Assembly (NCBI GenBank): GCA_015654635.1
Contig: JAATGP010000049.1
Coordinates: forward strand, 1-64,000
Origin: Alphaproteobacteria bacterium
Lineage (GTDB): Bacteria; Pseudomonadota; Alphaproteobacteria; Micropepsales; Micropepsaceae
Length of the DNA stretch: 64,000 nucleotides
Reading direction: 5' to 3'
Shown: positions 18,761 to 28,201 of the stretch, one piece after another
Numbering within the stretch: the first letter of the stretch is position 1
Layout: each line of letters opens with the position of its first letter
The notes under the pieces: generated by a model
The model's database searches: none
The model's input: the letters and a program-made list of their open reading frames with translations, nothing else
What the model was told of the DNA's origin: nothing
Made by a program: the position numbers and the translations under genes

Positions 18761-20356
18761 ATGACTGACCACCTCACCCTCTATGACGTTACCCTGCGCG
18801 ATGGTGCCCAGACACAGGGTGTCGATTTCTCGGTCGAGGATAAGCGCCAAATCGCCGCCGCGCTCGATGCCCTTGGTGTCGACTATATCGAGGGTGGCTG
18901 GCCGGGCGCCAATCCAGGCGATACCGAATTCTTCGCTGTCCGCCCGCAGCTCACCAAAGCCAAGCTCTCCGCTTTCGGCATGACCAAGCGCGCCGGGCGC
19001 AGCGTCGGCAACGATCCGGGCTTTGCCGCTGTCGTGGGCGCCGATGCCGATGCTATCACCCTGGTCGGCAAGACCTGGGACTTTCAGGTCGATGTCGCGC
19101 TCGAAATCCCGCGCAGCGAAAATGTGGAAGCCATTGGCGAATCCATCGTCGCCGTGAAGGAACGTGGCCGCGAACCGCTGTTTGATGCCGAGCATTTCTT
19201 CGATGGCTTTGCCGCCAATCCCGATTACGCGCTCGACTGCATCAAAGCCGCCTATGAAGCGGGCGCCGCTTGGATCGTGCTCTGCGATACCAATGGCGGT
19301 TCGATGCCGCAAACCGTGTATCGCGTGGTCTCGACGGTCAAAGACAAATTCCCCGGTATCGCGCTGGGCATCCACGCTCATAACGACAGCGAACAGGCCG
19401 TCGCCGTCAGCCTCGAAGCCGTGCGTGCGGGCGTGCGCCAAGTGCAAGGCACGCTGAACGGTCTGGGCGAGCGTTGCGGCAATGCCAATCTCTGCTCCAT
19501 CATCCCGACGCTGATCCTCAAAGAACCTTATGCCTCGTTGGTGGAAACGGGCATCAGCCGCGAACAGCTGAAAACCCTCACCCGCGCCTCGCGCATGCTG
19601 GATGAAATTCTCAATCGCGCTCCCGCGCGCCACGCCGCGTATGTCGGCCCCTCCGCGTTTGCGCATAAGGGCGGCCTGCATTCTTCCGCCATGCTGAAGG
19701 ATACCCGCACCTACGAACATGTGCCCCCCGAGGCCGTTGGCAATGCGCGCCGCATTCTGGTCTCCGATCAAGCGGGCCGTTCCAATCTTCTGGCGCGCTT
19801 GGCCTCGGCGGGCATCGATGTCGATGCCAAGGACCCGCGTCTCGCCCAGCTCTTGGAAGACGTCAAGCAACGCGAATTCTACGGCTACACCTATGACGGC
19901 GCCGAAGCGTCGTTCGAGCTTCTCGCCCGCCGGGCCCTTGGCGAAGTGCCGGAATTTTTCGAGGTCGACAGCTTCCGCGTCATCGTCGAAAAGCGCCACA
20001 ACGCGCGGGGCGAACTCACCACGGTATCGGAAGCCACGGTGCGTGTGCGCGTCGATGGCGAGATCTTCCACAATGTCGATACCGGTCATGGTCCGGTCGA
20101 TGCCCTGTCGAACGCTTTGCGCAAAGACCTCGGCAAATATTCGGGTTTTCTCGCCGGTCTCAGCCTCACCGATTATAAAGTCCGTATCCTCACCTCCGGC
20201 ACTGAAGCCATCACCCGCGTTATGGTGGAAAGCAAAGACAGTCACGGCACCCGTTTTTCCACCGTGGGGGTCTCCGAGAATATCGTTGATGCCTCATTCG
20301 AAGCCTTGATCGATGCCATTTATCTAAAACTCCTGCGCGACGGGGCGCAGCCTTAA
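18761..20356 (+). CDS. cimA: Citramalate synthase (LeuA-like family)
   Basis: Condenses acetyl-CoA and pyruvate to (R)-citramalate, a threonine-independent entry to isoleucine synthesis. The catalytic TIM barrel starts LYDVTLRDGAQTQGVDF (metal and pyruvate site), with the HxHND-type metal motif IHAHNDSEQAVA and GTLNGLGERCGNANL. The C-terminal regulatory domain (about residues 400-530) includes DYKVRILTSGTEAITRVMVES, as in cimA-type proteins rather than isopropylmalate synthases. 531 aa is typical. ATG at 18761 chosen with GAGGG ahead. A terminator follows. Confidence 0.92.
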   Translation: MTDHLTLYDVTLRDGAQTQGVDFSVEDKRQIAAALDALGVDYIEGGWPGANPGDTEFFAVRPQLTKAKLSAFGMTKRAGRSVGNDPGFAAVVGADADAITLVGKTWDFQVDVALEIPRSENVEAIGESIVAVKERGREPLFDAEHFFDGFAANPDYALDCIKAAYEAGAAWIVLCDTNGGSMPQTVYRVVSTVKDKFPGIALGIHAHNDSEQAVAVSLEAVRAGVRQVQGTLNGLGERCGNANLCSIIPTLILKEPYASLVETGISREQLKTLTRASRMLDEILNRAPARHAAYVGPSAFAHKGGLHSSAMLKDTRTYEHVPPEAVGNARRILVSDQAGRSNLLARLASAGIDVDAKDPRLAQLLEDVKQREFYGYTYDGAEASFELLARRALGEVPEFFEVDSFRVIVEKRHNARGELTTVSEATVRVRVDGEIFHNVDTGHGPVDALSNALRKDLGKYSGFLAGLSLTDYKVRILTSGTEAITRVMVESKDSHGTRFSTVGVSENIVDASFEALIDAIYLKLLRDGAQP

Positions 20357-20363
20357 CCTCGGT

Positions 20364-20400
20364 GTCATGGCCCGCTGTGGCGGGCCATGACATTTTTTTG
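20364..20400 (+). terminator. Terminator made of the TGGCCCGC palindrome
   Basis: Perfect 12-bp stem GTCATGGCCCGC / GCGGGCCATGAC with loop TGTG, followed by ATTTTTTTG. It ends the cimA transcript. The same palindrome recurs at 32525-32550 and 32624-32646, so this is also a dispersed repeat. Confidence 0.8.
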
Positions 20401-20423
20401 GAATATGGTCGGGCAAACAAACC

Positions 20424-21326
20424 ATGAGTGGGGACAGCACATCACCGGCGCCGAATGAGACGGCGGGCATTGTCTATGCCGCCACGGCCTACAGCCTCTG
20501 GGGCTTTTTTCCGCTCTATTGGCATGCGCTCGCCAGCGTGCCGCCATTTCAAATCTCGATGCACCGGATGTTTTGGTGCGCTCTCTTCGGGATTGTAATT
20601 TGTGCCGCGACGCGCCGCTTCGGCAGTATTCGCCTGGCCATGCGCAACCGCAAAATCCTGGGCGCGCTCACCGTCTCCAGCATTTTGATCTCGATCAATT
20701 GGACGCTCTATATTTTCGCGGTGGCCGATCATCATCTGGTCGAAGCCTCGCTCGGCTATTACATCAATCCCTTGATCTCGATTGCGCTTGGCGTTCTTTT
20801 GCTGGGCGAAAAACTATCGCGGTTGCGCCTGGCCGCGATTGTGCTGGCGAGCCTTGCCGTGGCGGTGAAGGCCTATGGCCTCGGCCATTTTCCCTGGATC
20901 GCGCTTGGCCTTGCCTTCTCTTTTGGCCTTTACGGCTATGTCCGCAAATTGACGCCGGTCGCGGCCTTTGATGGGCTCACCATTGAGGTCATCATTCTGT
21001 TTCCTGTCACCGCTGGCGCATTGCTGTTTTGGGGCGTGCAAGGCACGGGCGCATTCACCCCCGCGCATCCCTTCACGGATTTCCTGCTGGTGTTCGCCGG
21101 CCCGGTAACGGCGTTGCCGCTCACCTTATTCGCCGCCGGGGCGCGGCGTGTCAGCATGTCGACTCTGGGTTTTCTGCAATATCTCTCGCCATCGATTACG
21201 CTCACATTGGCCGTGGTCTTTCTGGGCGAAACCTTCACGCCCAGCGATATGGCGACTTTCGGCTGCATCTGGCTGGCGCTGATTTTGGTGGCGCTGGACG
21301 GACGAGGGCGGCGCGCGCCTGCCTAA
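20424..21326 (+). CDS. rarD: RarD-type EamA-family transporter
   Basis: Drug/metabolite-transporter superfamily protein with about ten membrane helices. It begins after a short hydrophilic leader with GIVYAATAYSLWGFFPLYWHAL, carries ISINWTLYIFAV and EASLGYYINPLISIALGVLLLGE, and ends with FLQYLSPSITLTLAVVFLGE, all RarD hallmarks. 300 aa is the family length. Inner-membrane location. The natural substrate of RarD proteins is not established; chloramphenicol-sensitivity naming is historical. Confidence 0.9.
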   Translation: MSGDSTSPAPNETAGIVYAATAYSLWGFFPLYWHALASVPPFQISMHRMFWCALFGIVICAATRRFGSIRLAMRNRKILGALTVSSILISINWTLYIFAVADHHLVEASLGYYINPLISIALGVLLLGEKLSRLRLAAIVLASLAVAVKAYGLGHFPWIALGLAFSFGLYGYVRKLTPVAAFDGLTIEVIILFPVTAGALLFWGVQGTGAFTPAHPFTDFLLVFAGPVTALPLTLFAAGARRVSMSTLGFLQYLSPSITLTLAVVFLGETFTPSDMATFGCIWLALILVALDGRGRRAPA

Positions 21327-21425
21327 AGCACGCAAATCGGCAAGTTTTTGCGTTCCGGGATTGCAGAGTGGGCCCCTGCACCTTACCTAAGCGCCCGTGC
21401 CCGCAAAGTGCGTAAGGGAGTTGAG

Positions 21426-23303
21426 ATGGCCAGACCACTGCTCGAAGACGGCGAAGGCGTTCCGTCTTTGCGTCCCTTGTGGATGCTGTTCCCCTATCTG
21501 TGGCCGAAGGGCCGCACCGATCTGAAGCTGCGTGTGCTCGTCTCGATGGTCTGCCTGGTGCTCGCTATCGCCGCCACCGGCGCGTTCCCCCTATTCATGG
21601 GCAAAGTCACCGACCTGCTGGCGAAGGAGCCGCCGACGACGATTGCGCTCGGCCTCGCCTTCGGCTGTATCGGCGCTTATGTCGTGGCGCGCATCTTGAT
21701 GCAGGCCTTGGCGCAGCTGCGCGACGGCATCTTCGCCGACGTGCAGTATCACGCCTTGCGCGAAGTCGGGGTTAAAACCTTCGCCCATTTGCACGCCCTG
21801 TCGCTGCGCTTTCATCTGGAGCGCAAGACCGGCGGCCTTTCGCGGGTGATCGAGCGTGGTACCAAGGGCATCGATACGCTGCTCTCCTTCGCCATTTTCA
21901 GTATCTTCCCCACGCTGTTTCTGCTCATCGTCTTCAGCGTCGAGATGTTCGTCACTCTCAGCTTCTCCATCATGGTGGTGACGCTGGTGATGGTGGCGGC
22001 TTATGTCTGGTTCACCTTTGCCATCACGCGCTGGCGTATTCAGTTTCGCCGCGACATGAACCAATCGGACCAGGATGCCAATACCAAGGCGGTCGACAGC
22101 CTGCTCAATTACGAGACGGTGAAGTACTTCAATGCCGAGCGTCATGAAACGGCACGTTTCGACCGTTCTATGCACAAATTCGCCAAGGCCTCCATTCAAG
22201 CCCAGACCTCGCTGTCGATTTTGAATTCCGGGCAGGCAGCCATCATCGCCATCGGTATGGGCCTCGTGATGGCGCTCACCGCCGTCGGCATCAAGAGCGG
22301 CGCCTATAGCATCGGCGATTTCGCCACCGCCAACGCCATCCTGCTGCAGCTTTACGTGCCGCTCAATCTTCTGGGCACAGTCTATCGCGAGATCACGCAG
22401 GCGCTGGTGGATATGGACGCCATGTTCCGCCTTCTGCATCAGCCGCAGGAAGTGCAGGACAAAGAAGGCGCGCAGCCGCTTCTGGTCAGCGGCGGCGAAA
22501 TTCGTTTTGAGAATGTGGTGTTCGCTTATGAGCCCGCGCGCACGGTCTTGAAGGGCATCAGCTTCACGGTGCCCGCTGGCAAGACGGTGGCGTTGGTGGG
22601 GCCTTCCGGTGCCGGAAAATCCACCATCAGCCGCATTCTTTATCGCTTCTACGACATCGCCTCGGGCCGGGTCACCATCGACGGCCGGGATATTCGCGAT
22701 GTGACGCAAGCCTCGCTGCGCGCCGCCATTGGCATCGTGCCGCAGGACACCGTGCTCTTCAACGATACGGTGCACTACAACATCGCCTATGGCCGCATCG
22801 GCGCGCCAGAATCCGAGGTACGCGAAGCCGCGCGTCTCGCCCAGATCGACAAATTCATTCTCGAATTGCCGCTCGGCTTCCAGGCTATGGTCGGCGAGCG
22901 CGGCCTCAAACTCTCCGGTGGCGAAAAACAGCGCGTCGCCATCGCCCGCACCATTTTGAAAAATCCGCCGATCCTGCTTTTGGACGAGGCAACCTCGGCG
23001 CTCGACACCCACACCGAACGCGAAATCCAAAGCGCCCTCAATGAAGTCTCGAAGAACCGCACCACGCTGGTGATCGCGCACCGTCTCTCCACGGTGGTGG
23101 ATGCCGACGAGATTCTGGTGCTGGAAAAGGGCGAGATCGTCGAACGCGGTCGCCATGACGAGCTAGTGGCCAGGAACGGCGCCTACGCCGCGATGTGGAA
23201 CAAGCAGAAAAAGGCCGAAGCGGCGCGCGAAGTCATCAAGGAAATCGAAGCCGATCCCGACATTAGTCCCTCAGTGGCTCGCACGCCGGTGCTGGGCGAA
23301 TAG
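21426..23303 (+). CDS. Atm1/HMT1-type ABC exporter (fused permease-ATPase)
   Basis: Half-transporter of the mitochondrial Atm1 type, thought to export glutathione-linked compounds or metal-thiol conjugates. Six membrane helices in about residues 30-330 include LRFHLERKTGGLSRVIERGTKG and NYETVKYFNAERHE, diagnostic of Atm1. The ATPase has Walker A GPSGAGKST, Q-loop IVPQDTVLFNDT, signature LSGGEKQR, Walker B ILLLDEATSALD and H-loop AHRLSTV. The ATG at 21426 has AAGGGAG ahead; 625 aa is normal. The SDR gene follows after 15 bp and may be cotranscribed. Confidence 0.92.
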   Translation: MARPLLEDGEGVPSLRPLWMLFPYLWPKGRTDLKLRVLVSMVCLVLAIAATGAFPLFMGKVTDLLAKEPPTTIALGLAFGCIGAYVVARILMQALAQLRDGIFADVQYHALREVGVKTFAHLHALSLRFHLERKTGGLSRVIERGTKGIDTLLSFAIFSIFPTLFLLIVFSVEMFVTLSFSIMVVTLVMVAAYVWFTFAITRWRIQFRRDMNQSDQDANTKAVDSLLNYETVKYFNAERHETARFDRSMHKFAKASIQAQTSLSILNSGQAAIIAIGMGLVMALTAVGIKSGAYSIGDFATANAILLQLYVPLNLLGTVYREITQALVDMDAMFRLLHQPQEVQDKEGAQPLLVSGGEIRFENVVFAYEPARTVLKGISFTVPAGKTVALVGPSGAGKSTISRILYRFYDIASGRVTIDGRDIRDVTQASLRAAIGIVPQDTVLFNDTVHYNIAYGRIGAPESEVREAARLAQIDKFILELPLGFQAMVGERGLKLSGGEKQRVAIARTILKNPPILLLDEATSALDTHTEREIQSALNEVSKNRTTLVIAHRLSTVVDADEILVLEKGEIVERGRHDELVARNGAYAAMWNKQKKAEAAREVIKEIEADPDISPSVARTPVLGE

Positions 23304-23318
23304 CGGCAGGAGGAAGTC

Positions 23319-24344
23319 ATGAACGTTCTTTTCATCGGTGGCACGGGCATTATCTCGACTGCTTGCACGCGGCTGGCAGCCCATCGTGGCATCACCCTCA
23401 CGCTGCTGCGCCGCGGCGAACGCGCCTTCGATGTGCCGGACCATGTTCACACCATCAAGGCGGACATCGCCGATGAGGCCGCGGTTGCCGCTGCTCTCGA
23501 AGGCAAACATTTCGACGCCGTGGTGGATTTTGTGGCCTATACGCCCGCGCAAGTGGAGCGCGACATTCGTCTCTTCCGCGGCCGCACCGATCAATACGTT
23601 TTCATCAGTTCGGCCAGCGCCTATCAAAAGCCGCTTCGCCATTACCACATCACCGAATCCACGCCGCTTGCCAATCCCTATTGGCAATATTCCCGCGACA
23701 AGATCGCCTGCGAGGAGCGCCTGCTGGCCGCCTATCGCGAAGACGGTTTTCCCGTCACCATCGTGCGGCCCTCGCTCACCTATGGCGACACCCAAATTCC
23801 GCTGGCGGTGAATAGCTGGCTGAAGCCTTACACCGCCATCGATCGCCTGCGCCGTGGCAAGAAGCTGATCGTGCCGGGCGACGGCACTTCGCTTTGGGTC
23901 TGCACCCACAACAGCGATTTCGCGGTGGGGCTCATTGGGCTGCTCGGTCACGCCCAAGCCATTGGCCACGCCTTTCACATCACCAGTGATGAAGTCTTGA
24001 CCTGGGATCAGATCACAAGCCTCACGGCCAAGGCGGCGGGTGTGGAACCGCAAATCATTCACATCCCCGCCGATTTCATCGGCGCTTGCCTGCCTGAGGA
24101 AGCCCCCGGCCTCACGGGCGATAAATCCGCCAGTGTCGTCTTCGACAACAGCAAGATCAAAAGCTTCGTGCCGCAGTTTGGCGCTCGCGTGCCCTTTGCC
24201 GAAGGCATCCGCCGCACCATCGCTTGGTTTGACGCAGACCCCAGCCGCCGTGTCATCGACGACGCGGCCAACCATGCCTGGGACAAGCTTATTGCGGCTT
24301 ACGAGGCAGGGCTCGAAGCGGCAGTCCGCCAGTTCCGTGCCTGA
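23319..24344 (+). CDS. Extended SDR / NAD-dependent epimerase-dehydratase family protein
   Basis: Predicted NAD(P)-dependent nucleotide-sugar or isoflavone-reductase-like enzyme. Glycine motif FIGGTGIIS at residues 5-13, acidic-patch region ADIADEAAV, SSASAYQKP, and the active-site pair in QYSRDKIACEE (Y-x-x-x-K). The C-terminal part PGDGTSLWVCTHNSDFAVGLIGLL is shared with CSP41/epimerase-like proteins. The start has AGGAGG ahead. Substrate unknown; it does not sit in a sugar-nucleotide cluster. Confidence 0.82.
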   Translation: MNVLFIGGTGIISTACTRLAAHRGITLTLLRRGERAFDVPDHVHTIKADIADEAAVAAALEGKHFDAVVDFVAYTPAQVERDIRLFRGRTDQYVFISSASAYQKPLRHYHITESTPLANPYWQYSRDKIACEERLLAAYREDGFPVTIVRPSLTYGDTQIPLAVNSWLKPYTAIDRLRRGKKLIVPGDGTSLWVCTHNSDFAVGLIGLLGHAQAIGHAFHITSDEVLTWDQITSLTAKAAGVEPQIIHIPADFIGACLPEEAPGLTGDKSASVVFDNSKIKSFVPQFGARVPFAEGIRRTIAWFDADPSRRVIDDAANHAWDKLIAAYEAGLEAAVRQFRA

Positions 24345-24350
24345 GGCGCC

Positions 24351-24851
24351 TCAGCCGCCGTTGCAGTGGATCGTATAGGTCAGGCTGTTGCTGCGGTTGC
24401 CATCGGAATCCATCACCACGGCGCGCATGGTCACGTAATAGACCGGCACGCCGCAACGCCAGCCGCCGGAAATTACCGCACCGCCTTTTTGGCCCTCAGG
24501 CGCGATATTGATGGTGGCGTTGGGGATCTGAGTCTGGGCGACGGCACCGTTGGTGGCGACCAATTCGCGATGCAGTACGATGGCATTGCCATTGGCGGCA
24601 TGGAAATGAAAATCCGGCACCACATCGAGGACCTGACCCTGCGCCTGAACGTAGTAGCGTGCCGTGATCTCGTCGAGAACGGGGGCGTTGCTGGAGCTAG
24701 GCGGGGTGGCTTGCGCATCCCGCACCACTTCCAGGCGTGGCTTCGCCTCGCGGTTGGCGGGTCTGACATGAATATCGACATTGTAGTCTTGCGCCCAGAC
24801 GGCCGCCGTCAGCGCAAGAGCGCCGCCCATCAGTAACAGAATAGTGCGCAT
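24351..24851 (-). CDS. Secreted protein of unknown function
   Basis: A signal peptide (MRTILLLMGGALALTAAVWA-Q) precedes a 145-residue domain with alternating beta-type pattern: VLDEITARYYVQAQGQVLDVVPDFHFHAANGNAIVLHREL and a C-terminal WRCGVPVYYVTMRAVVMDSDGNRSNSLTYTIHCNGG. Two cysteines near the end could pair. I do not recognise a family. The ATG at 24851 follows GGGGAAA and is preferred over an upstream frame extension. It is convergent with the SDR gene, stop codons 6 bp apart. Confidence 0.65.
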   Translation of the reverse strand: MRTILLLMGGALALTAAVWAQDYNVDIHVRPANREAKPRLEVVRDAQATPPSSSNAPVLDEITARYYVQAQGQVLDVVPDFHFHAANGNAIVLHRELVATNGAVAQTQIPNATINIAPEGQKGGAVISGGWRCGVPVYYVTMRAVVMDSDGNRSNSLTYTIHCNGG

Positions 24852-24988
24852 AGTGTTTCCCCAGCGTTGGTATTGCCATTTTACATGGTTGCATTTTTCC
24901 TGCATTCAATTTTTTGTAACAGTTCCATTTTTGATGCGGCCTAGTCGCAACAAAAACGGCCTGCTGGCGCGAGCCCTTTGACGGTATT

Positions 24989-27900
24989 CTATTCCGCGGG
25001 GGCCCTTCGCGGGGCGCGGCGGCCACCGCCAAACGGTCTTGCCATCACCCGCCCGCAGACGCCGAGCCAATGGCCGTACAGGCGCAGAAAGCTGCCATGC
25101 TTGGCCTTCACACGATACGGCAGTGCCAGCAGAGCGGGGATCAGGCCCAGCGTGATCATCTTGGAGAAAGCCAGACCGAAGACGATCGCAGTAGAGATCT
25201 GAATCCACATCATTGCGTTGGTGCTGCCGATGGTGACGGAACGGCTCCAGAAATCGATCTCCAGCGCATACATCATCGGCAATAGCCCGCCGATGGCGGT
25301 GACGGTGGTCAGAAAGACCGGCCGCAAACGCTGGGCACTGGAGCGGATCACCGCTTCAATCGGCTCCATGCCGCTTTTCAGGTGCCGGTGGAAGGTGTCG
25401 ATCAAGACGATGTTGTGGTTCACCACCACCCCCGCCAGCGCCAAAAGTCCCGTGCCCGTCATGATGATCGAGAAGGTCTGGCCCATCACCACCATGCCCA
25501 GCAAGGCCCCGATCATGGCCAGGATCACCGCGATCAGGATCAGCACCGTGTGATAAACGCTGTTGAACATCGCCAGCAGCACCACTGCGATCAGCCCCAG
25601 CGCCATCAGCCCGGCGATGCTGAGAAAGGCCATGGATTCATCCTGGTCCTCCGTCGATCCCTTAAAGGCAATGTGCACATCCGTGGAAAAGTTCTGCGCC
25701 GCAATCCAGGATTTGATCTTTGCCATCTCGGCATTGGGCAGCACGGTGTTGGGTTTCATATTGGCGCGGATGTGATAGACGCGACGGCTGTCGGCATGTT
25801 CGATGGCGTTGGTCTTCTGCGATGGCACCACTTTGACGAAGCTGGACAGCGGCACCACGCCGTTGTTCGCCGTGGCGATGCGCAGATCGTCGAGTGCATG
25901 CACGCCGCGCTGCAGGCTGGGATAGCGCACGCGGATATCGATCTCGTCATCGGAATCGTCGGGGCGATAGCGGGCCACGAAAATACCGTTGGTGACGAGC
26001 TGTACCGCCGTGCCGATCTCCGTGGTATTGACCCCGAAGCGGCTCGCCAGTTCGCGGTCGATCTGCATGTCCCATTCGATGCCGGGCAAAGCGCGGGTGT
26101 CTTCGATATCGCGCAGTTCCGGTGTGCCATCCATATGGCGGCGGATACTATCGACCACGGCAAGCAGGGCGCCGTAATCTTCCGAGGTGACATCGACCAC
26201 AACATCTTTGGCATTGTTGGGGCCCGATTGCGGTTCGTGCACCTCCACACGAATGCCGGCCATGCCTTCGGTTTTCTTGCGCACTTCCTCCAGAATAGCT
26301 TTGCCGGTGCGGCCGCGATCTTCCATCGGTTTCATTTCGACGGTGACGCGGCCAATGACATCCATAGGGGCATTGTCGCCGCCGCCACCGGTGGCGGCAT
26401 AGAAATACTTGATGCCATCGACACCTTCGATGCGCTGCTCCACAGTCATGAGCAAGTCGCGCTTTTCGGCCGCCGACAGATTGCCGCGCGCCGAGACATA
26501 GATATTGGCCATATCGGGATCGGTGGTGACGAAGAATTCGGCGCCTTTGAAGAAAAGAGCCGCCGACACCAGCACCGCCACGACAATGGCAAAAGCGCCC
26601 AGGATGACGCGCCCCGGGTGCTTCGTCAGTGTCTCTGCGAAATGGGCATACCAGCCGGTGATGCCACCGATGTCGCGCCAATCCCCGGTTTCGCTGGCGG
26701 CGACGGCGCGTTCATGCTCCTCGTCACGCGGCGGGGCTTTGCCGAACCAGCCGCCCAGCACAGGTAGAAAGATCAGCGCCACCACCATAGAAGACGACAG
26801 CACGATGATGAGGGTGATGGGGAAGAAGCTCATATAAGCGCCGACCACACCCGGCCACAACAAAATAGGCACGAAGGCCCCGATCATGGTCATGGTGGCG
26901 CTGACCACCGGCCAGAACATGCGCAAGGCGGCTTCCGCAAAGGCTTGGCGTGGTGCGTGGCCTTCGGTCATTTTGCGGTCGGCATATTCGACCACCACGA
27001 TCGCCCCATCCACCAGCACGCCCACGGCCAGCAGCATGGCGAACATGATCATGAAATTCAGCGTGTAGCCGAGTCCGTTCAAGACCATAAAGCCCATCAG
27101 GAACGAGGTCGGAATGGCGACGCCCACCAGAAGGCCGGAGCGCAATCCCAGCGCCGCCACGATGATCACCATCACCAAAAGAATGGCGAGCAGGATGGAA
27201 TCGAACAGCGAACTCAACTGATCGCGGATGAAGATCGATTGATCGAACATAAAGGTGGAATGCACCCCCGCCGGCCAGTTCTTCTGGGCTTTTTCGACCA
27301 CCGCTTTGATCTTCTCGTTGGTCTCGATCAAATTGGTGCCGACACGTTTGGTGACATCGATGGCCATGGTGGGCTGGCCGTTCATGCGCGCAAAGCTGTA
27401 GGCGTCCACAAACGTCCGCCGCACTTGGGCGACATCCTTCAGCCTGATGGAGGAATTGCCGCTGGCCCGGATCGGCAAGTCCAGCACGTCTTGGGCGGTG
27501 GCAATGACGCCCGGCACCTTGACCTGGAAACTGCCATGGCCGGTTTCGATGGTGCCCGCGGCGATCAGCGTGTTGTTGTTGGAGACGGCATTATAAATTT
27601 CGCTCTGGGTGACGCCATAGGTTTCCAGCTTGGCCGGATCGATGGTGATCTCCAGTTGCTCTTCGCGTGCGCCGTTGATGGTGGCTTCCAGCACCGCCGG
27701 GATCATGCGGATGTCGTCGCGCAGGGAACGCGAGATGCGCAGCAGCGTGCGCTCTGGAATTTCACCCGACAGCGCGATGGTGATGACCGGATTGTCGGAG
27801 GTGGAAAATTCGCGGATCAGCGGCGGATCGGATTCCTTGGGCAGCCTGGCTCTGGCCGAATCGACCTGGGCGCGCACATCGCCTAGCGCCTTTTCCATCT

Positions 27901-28201
27901 TGGTCTCGGCCTGGAATTCCATCACGATATTGACGCCGCCCTGGAAGGCATGGCCTTGCGTGTGCTTGACGCCTTGCACCGAGCGCAGGGCGGTCTCCAG
28001 CGGTTTCAGCATCAGCCGTTCGCCATCTTCCGGGCTGATACCGGAATAGGTTACCTGCACGAAGAGGTAAGGCACCGGAATGTTGGGGTCGGATTCCTTG
28101 GGGATGGTCCACAGCGCGTAAACGCCCGCGAAGATCACGACCAGGATCAGGGCCCCGATCAGGCGCGTATTGGCCACCGCCCATTCGACGATTTTGGTCA
28201 T
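24989..28201 (-). CDS. RND efflux transporter, inner-membrane permease
   Basis: Proton-driven tripartite efflux pump component of the AcrB/MMPL superfamily, 1070 aa with two groups of membrane helices and two large periplasmic loops. It starts MTKIVEWAVANTRLIGALIL and carries the typical IPKESDPNIPVPYLFVQVTYSG and ESDPPLIREFSTSDNPV. TM4 reads GVLVDGAIVVVEYADRKM: the first relay aspartate is kept, while the second position of the usual DD pair is glycine, as in some HAE subfamilies. The start overlaps the adaptor stop by 4 bp (ATGA). No outer-membrane channel gene is adjacent, so it probably borrows one. Confidence 0.92.
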   Translation of the reverse strand: MTKIVEWAVANTRLIGALILVVIFAGVYALWTIPKESDPNIPVPYLFVQVTYSGISPEDGERLMLKPLETALRSVQGVKHTQGHAFQGGVNIVMEFQAETKMEKALGDVRAQVDSARARLPKESDPPLIREFSTSDNPVITIALSGEIPERTLLRISRSLRDDIRMIPAVLEATINGAREEQLEITIDPAKLETYGVTQSEIYNAVSNNNTLIAAGTIETGHGSFQVKVPGVIATAQDVLDLPIRASGNSSIRLKDVAQVRRTFVDAYSFARMNGQPTMAIDVTKRVGTNLIETNEKIKAVVEKAQKNWPAGVHSTFMFDQSIFIRDQLSSLFDSILLAILLVMVIIVAALGLRSGLLVGVAIPTSFLMGFMVLNGLGYTLNFMIMFAMLLAVGVLVDGAIVVVEYADRKMTEGHAPRQAFAEAALRMFWPVVSATMTMIGAFVPILLWPGVVGAYMSFFPITLIIVLSSSMVVALIFLPVLGGWFGKAPPRDEEHERAVAASETGDWRDIGGITGWYAHFAETLTKHPGRVILGAFAIVVAVLVSAALFFKGAEFFVTTDPDMANIYVSARGNLSAAEKRDLLMTVEQRIEGVDGIKYFYAATGGGGDNAPMDVIGRVTVEMKPMEDRGRTGKAILEEVRKKTEGMAGIRVEVHEPQSGPNNAKDVVVDVTSEDYGALLAVVDSIRRHMDGTPELRDIEDTRALPGIEWDMQIDRELASRFGVNTTEIGTAVQLVTNGIFVARYRPDDSDDEIDIRVRYPSLQRGVHALDDLRIATANNGVVPLSSFVKVVPSQKTNAIEHADSRRVYHIRANMKPNTVLPNAEMAKIKSWIAAQNFSTDVHIAFKGSTEDQDESMAFLSIAGLMALGLIAVVLLAMFNSVYHTVLILIAVILAMIGALLGMVVMGQTFSIIMTGTGLLALAGVVVNHNIVLIDTFHRHLKSGMEPIEAVIRSSAQRLRPVFLTTVTAIGGLLPMMYALEIDFWSRSVTIGSTNAMMWIQISTAIVFGLAFSKMITLGLIPALLALPYRVKAKHGSFLRLYGHWLGVCGRVMARPFGGGRRAPRRAPAE

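Noticed and set aside
25382..26767. Long plus-strand frame opposite the RND permease
   Set aside because: His/Asp/Gly-biased antisense shadow of a clear RND coding sequence, a common effect in GC-rich DNA.
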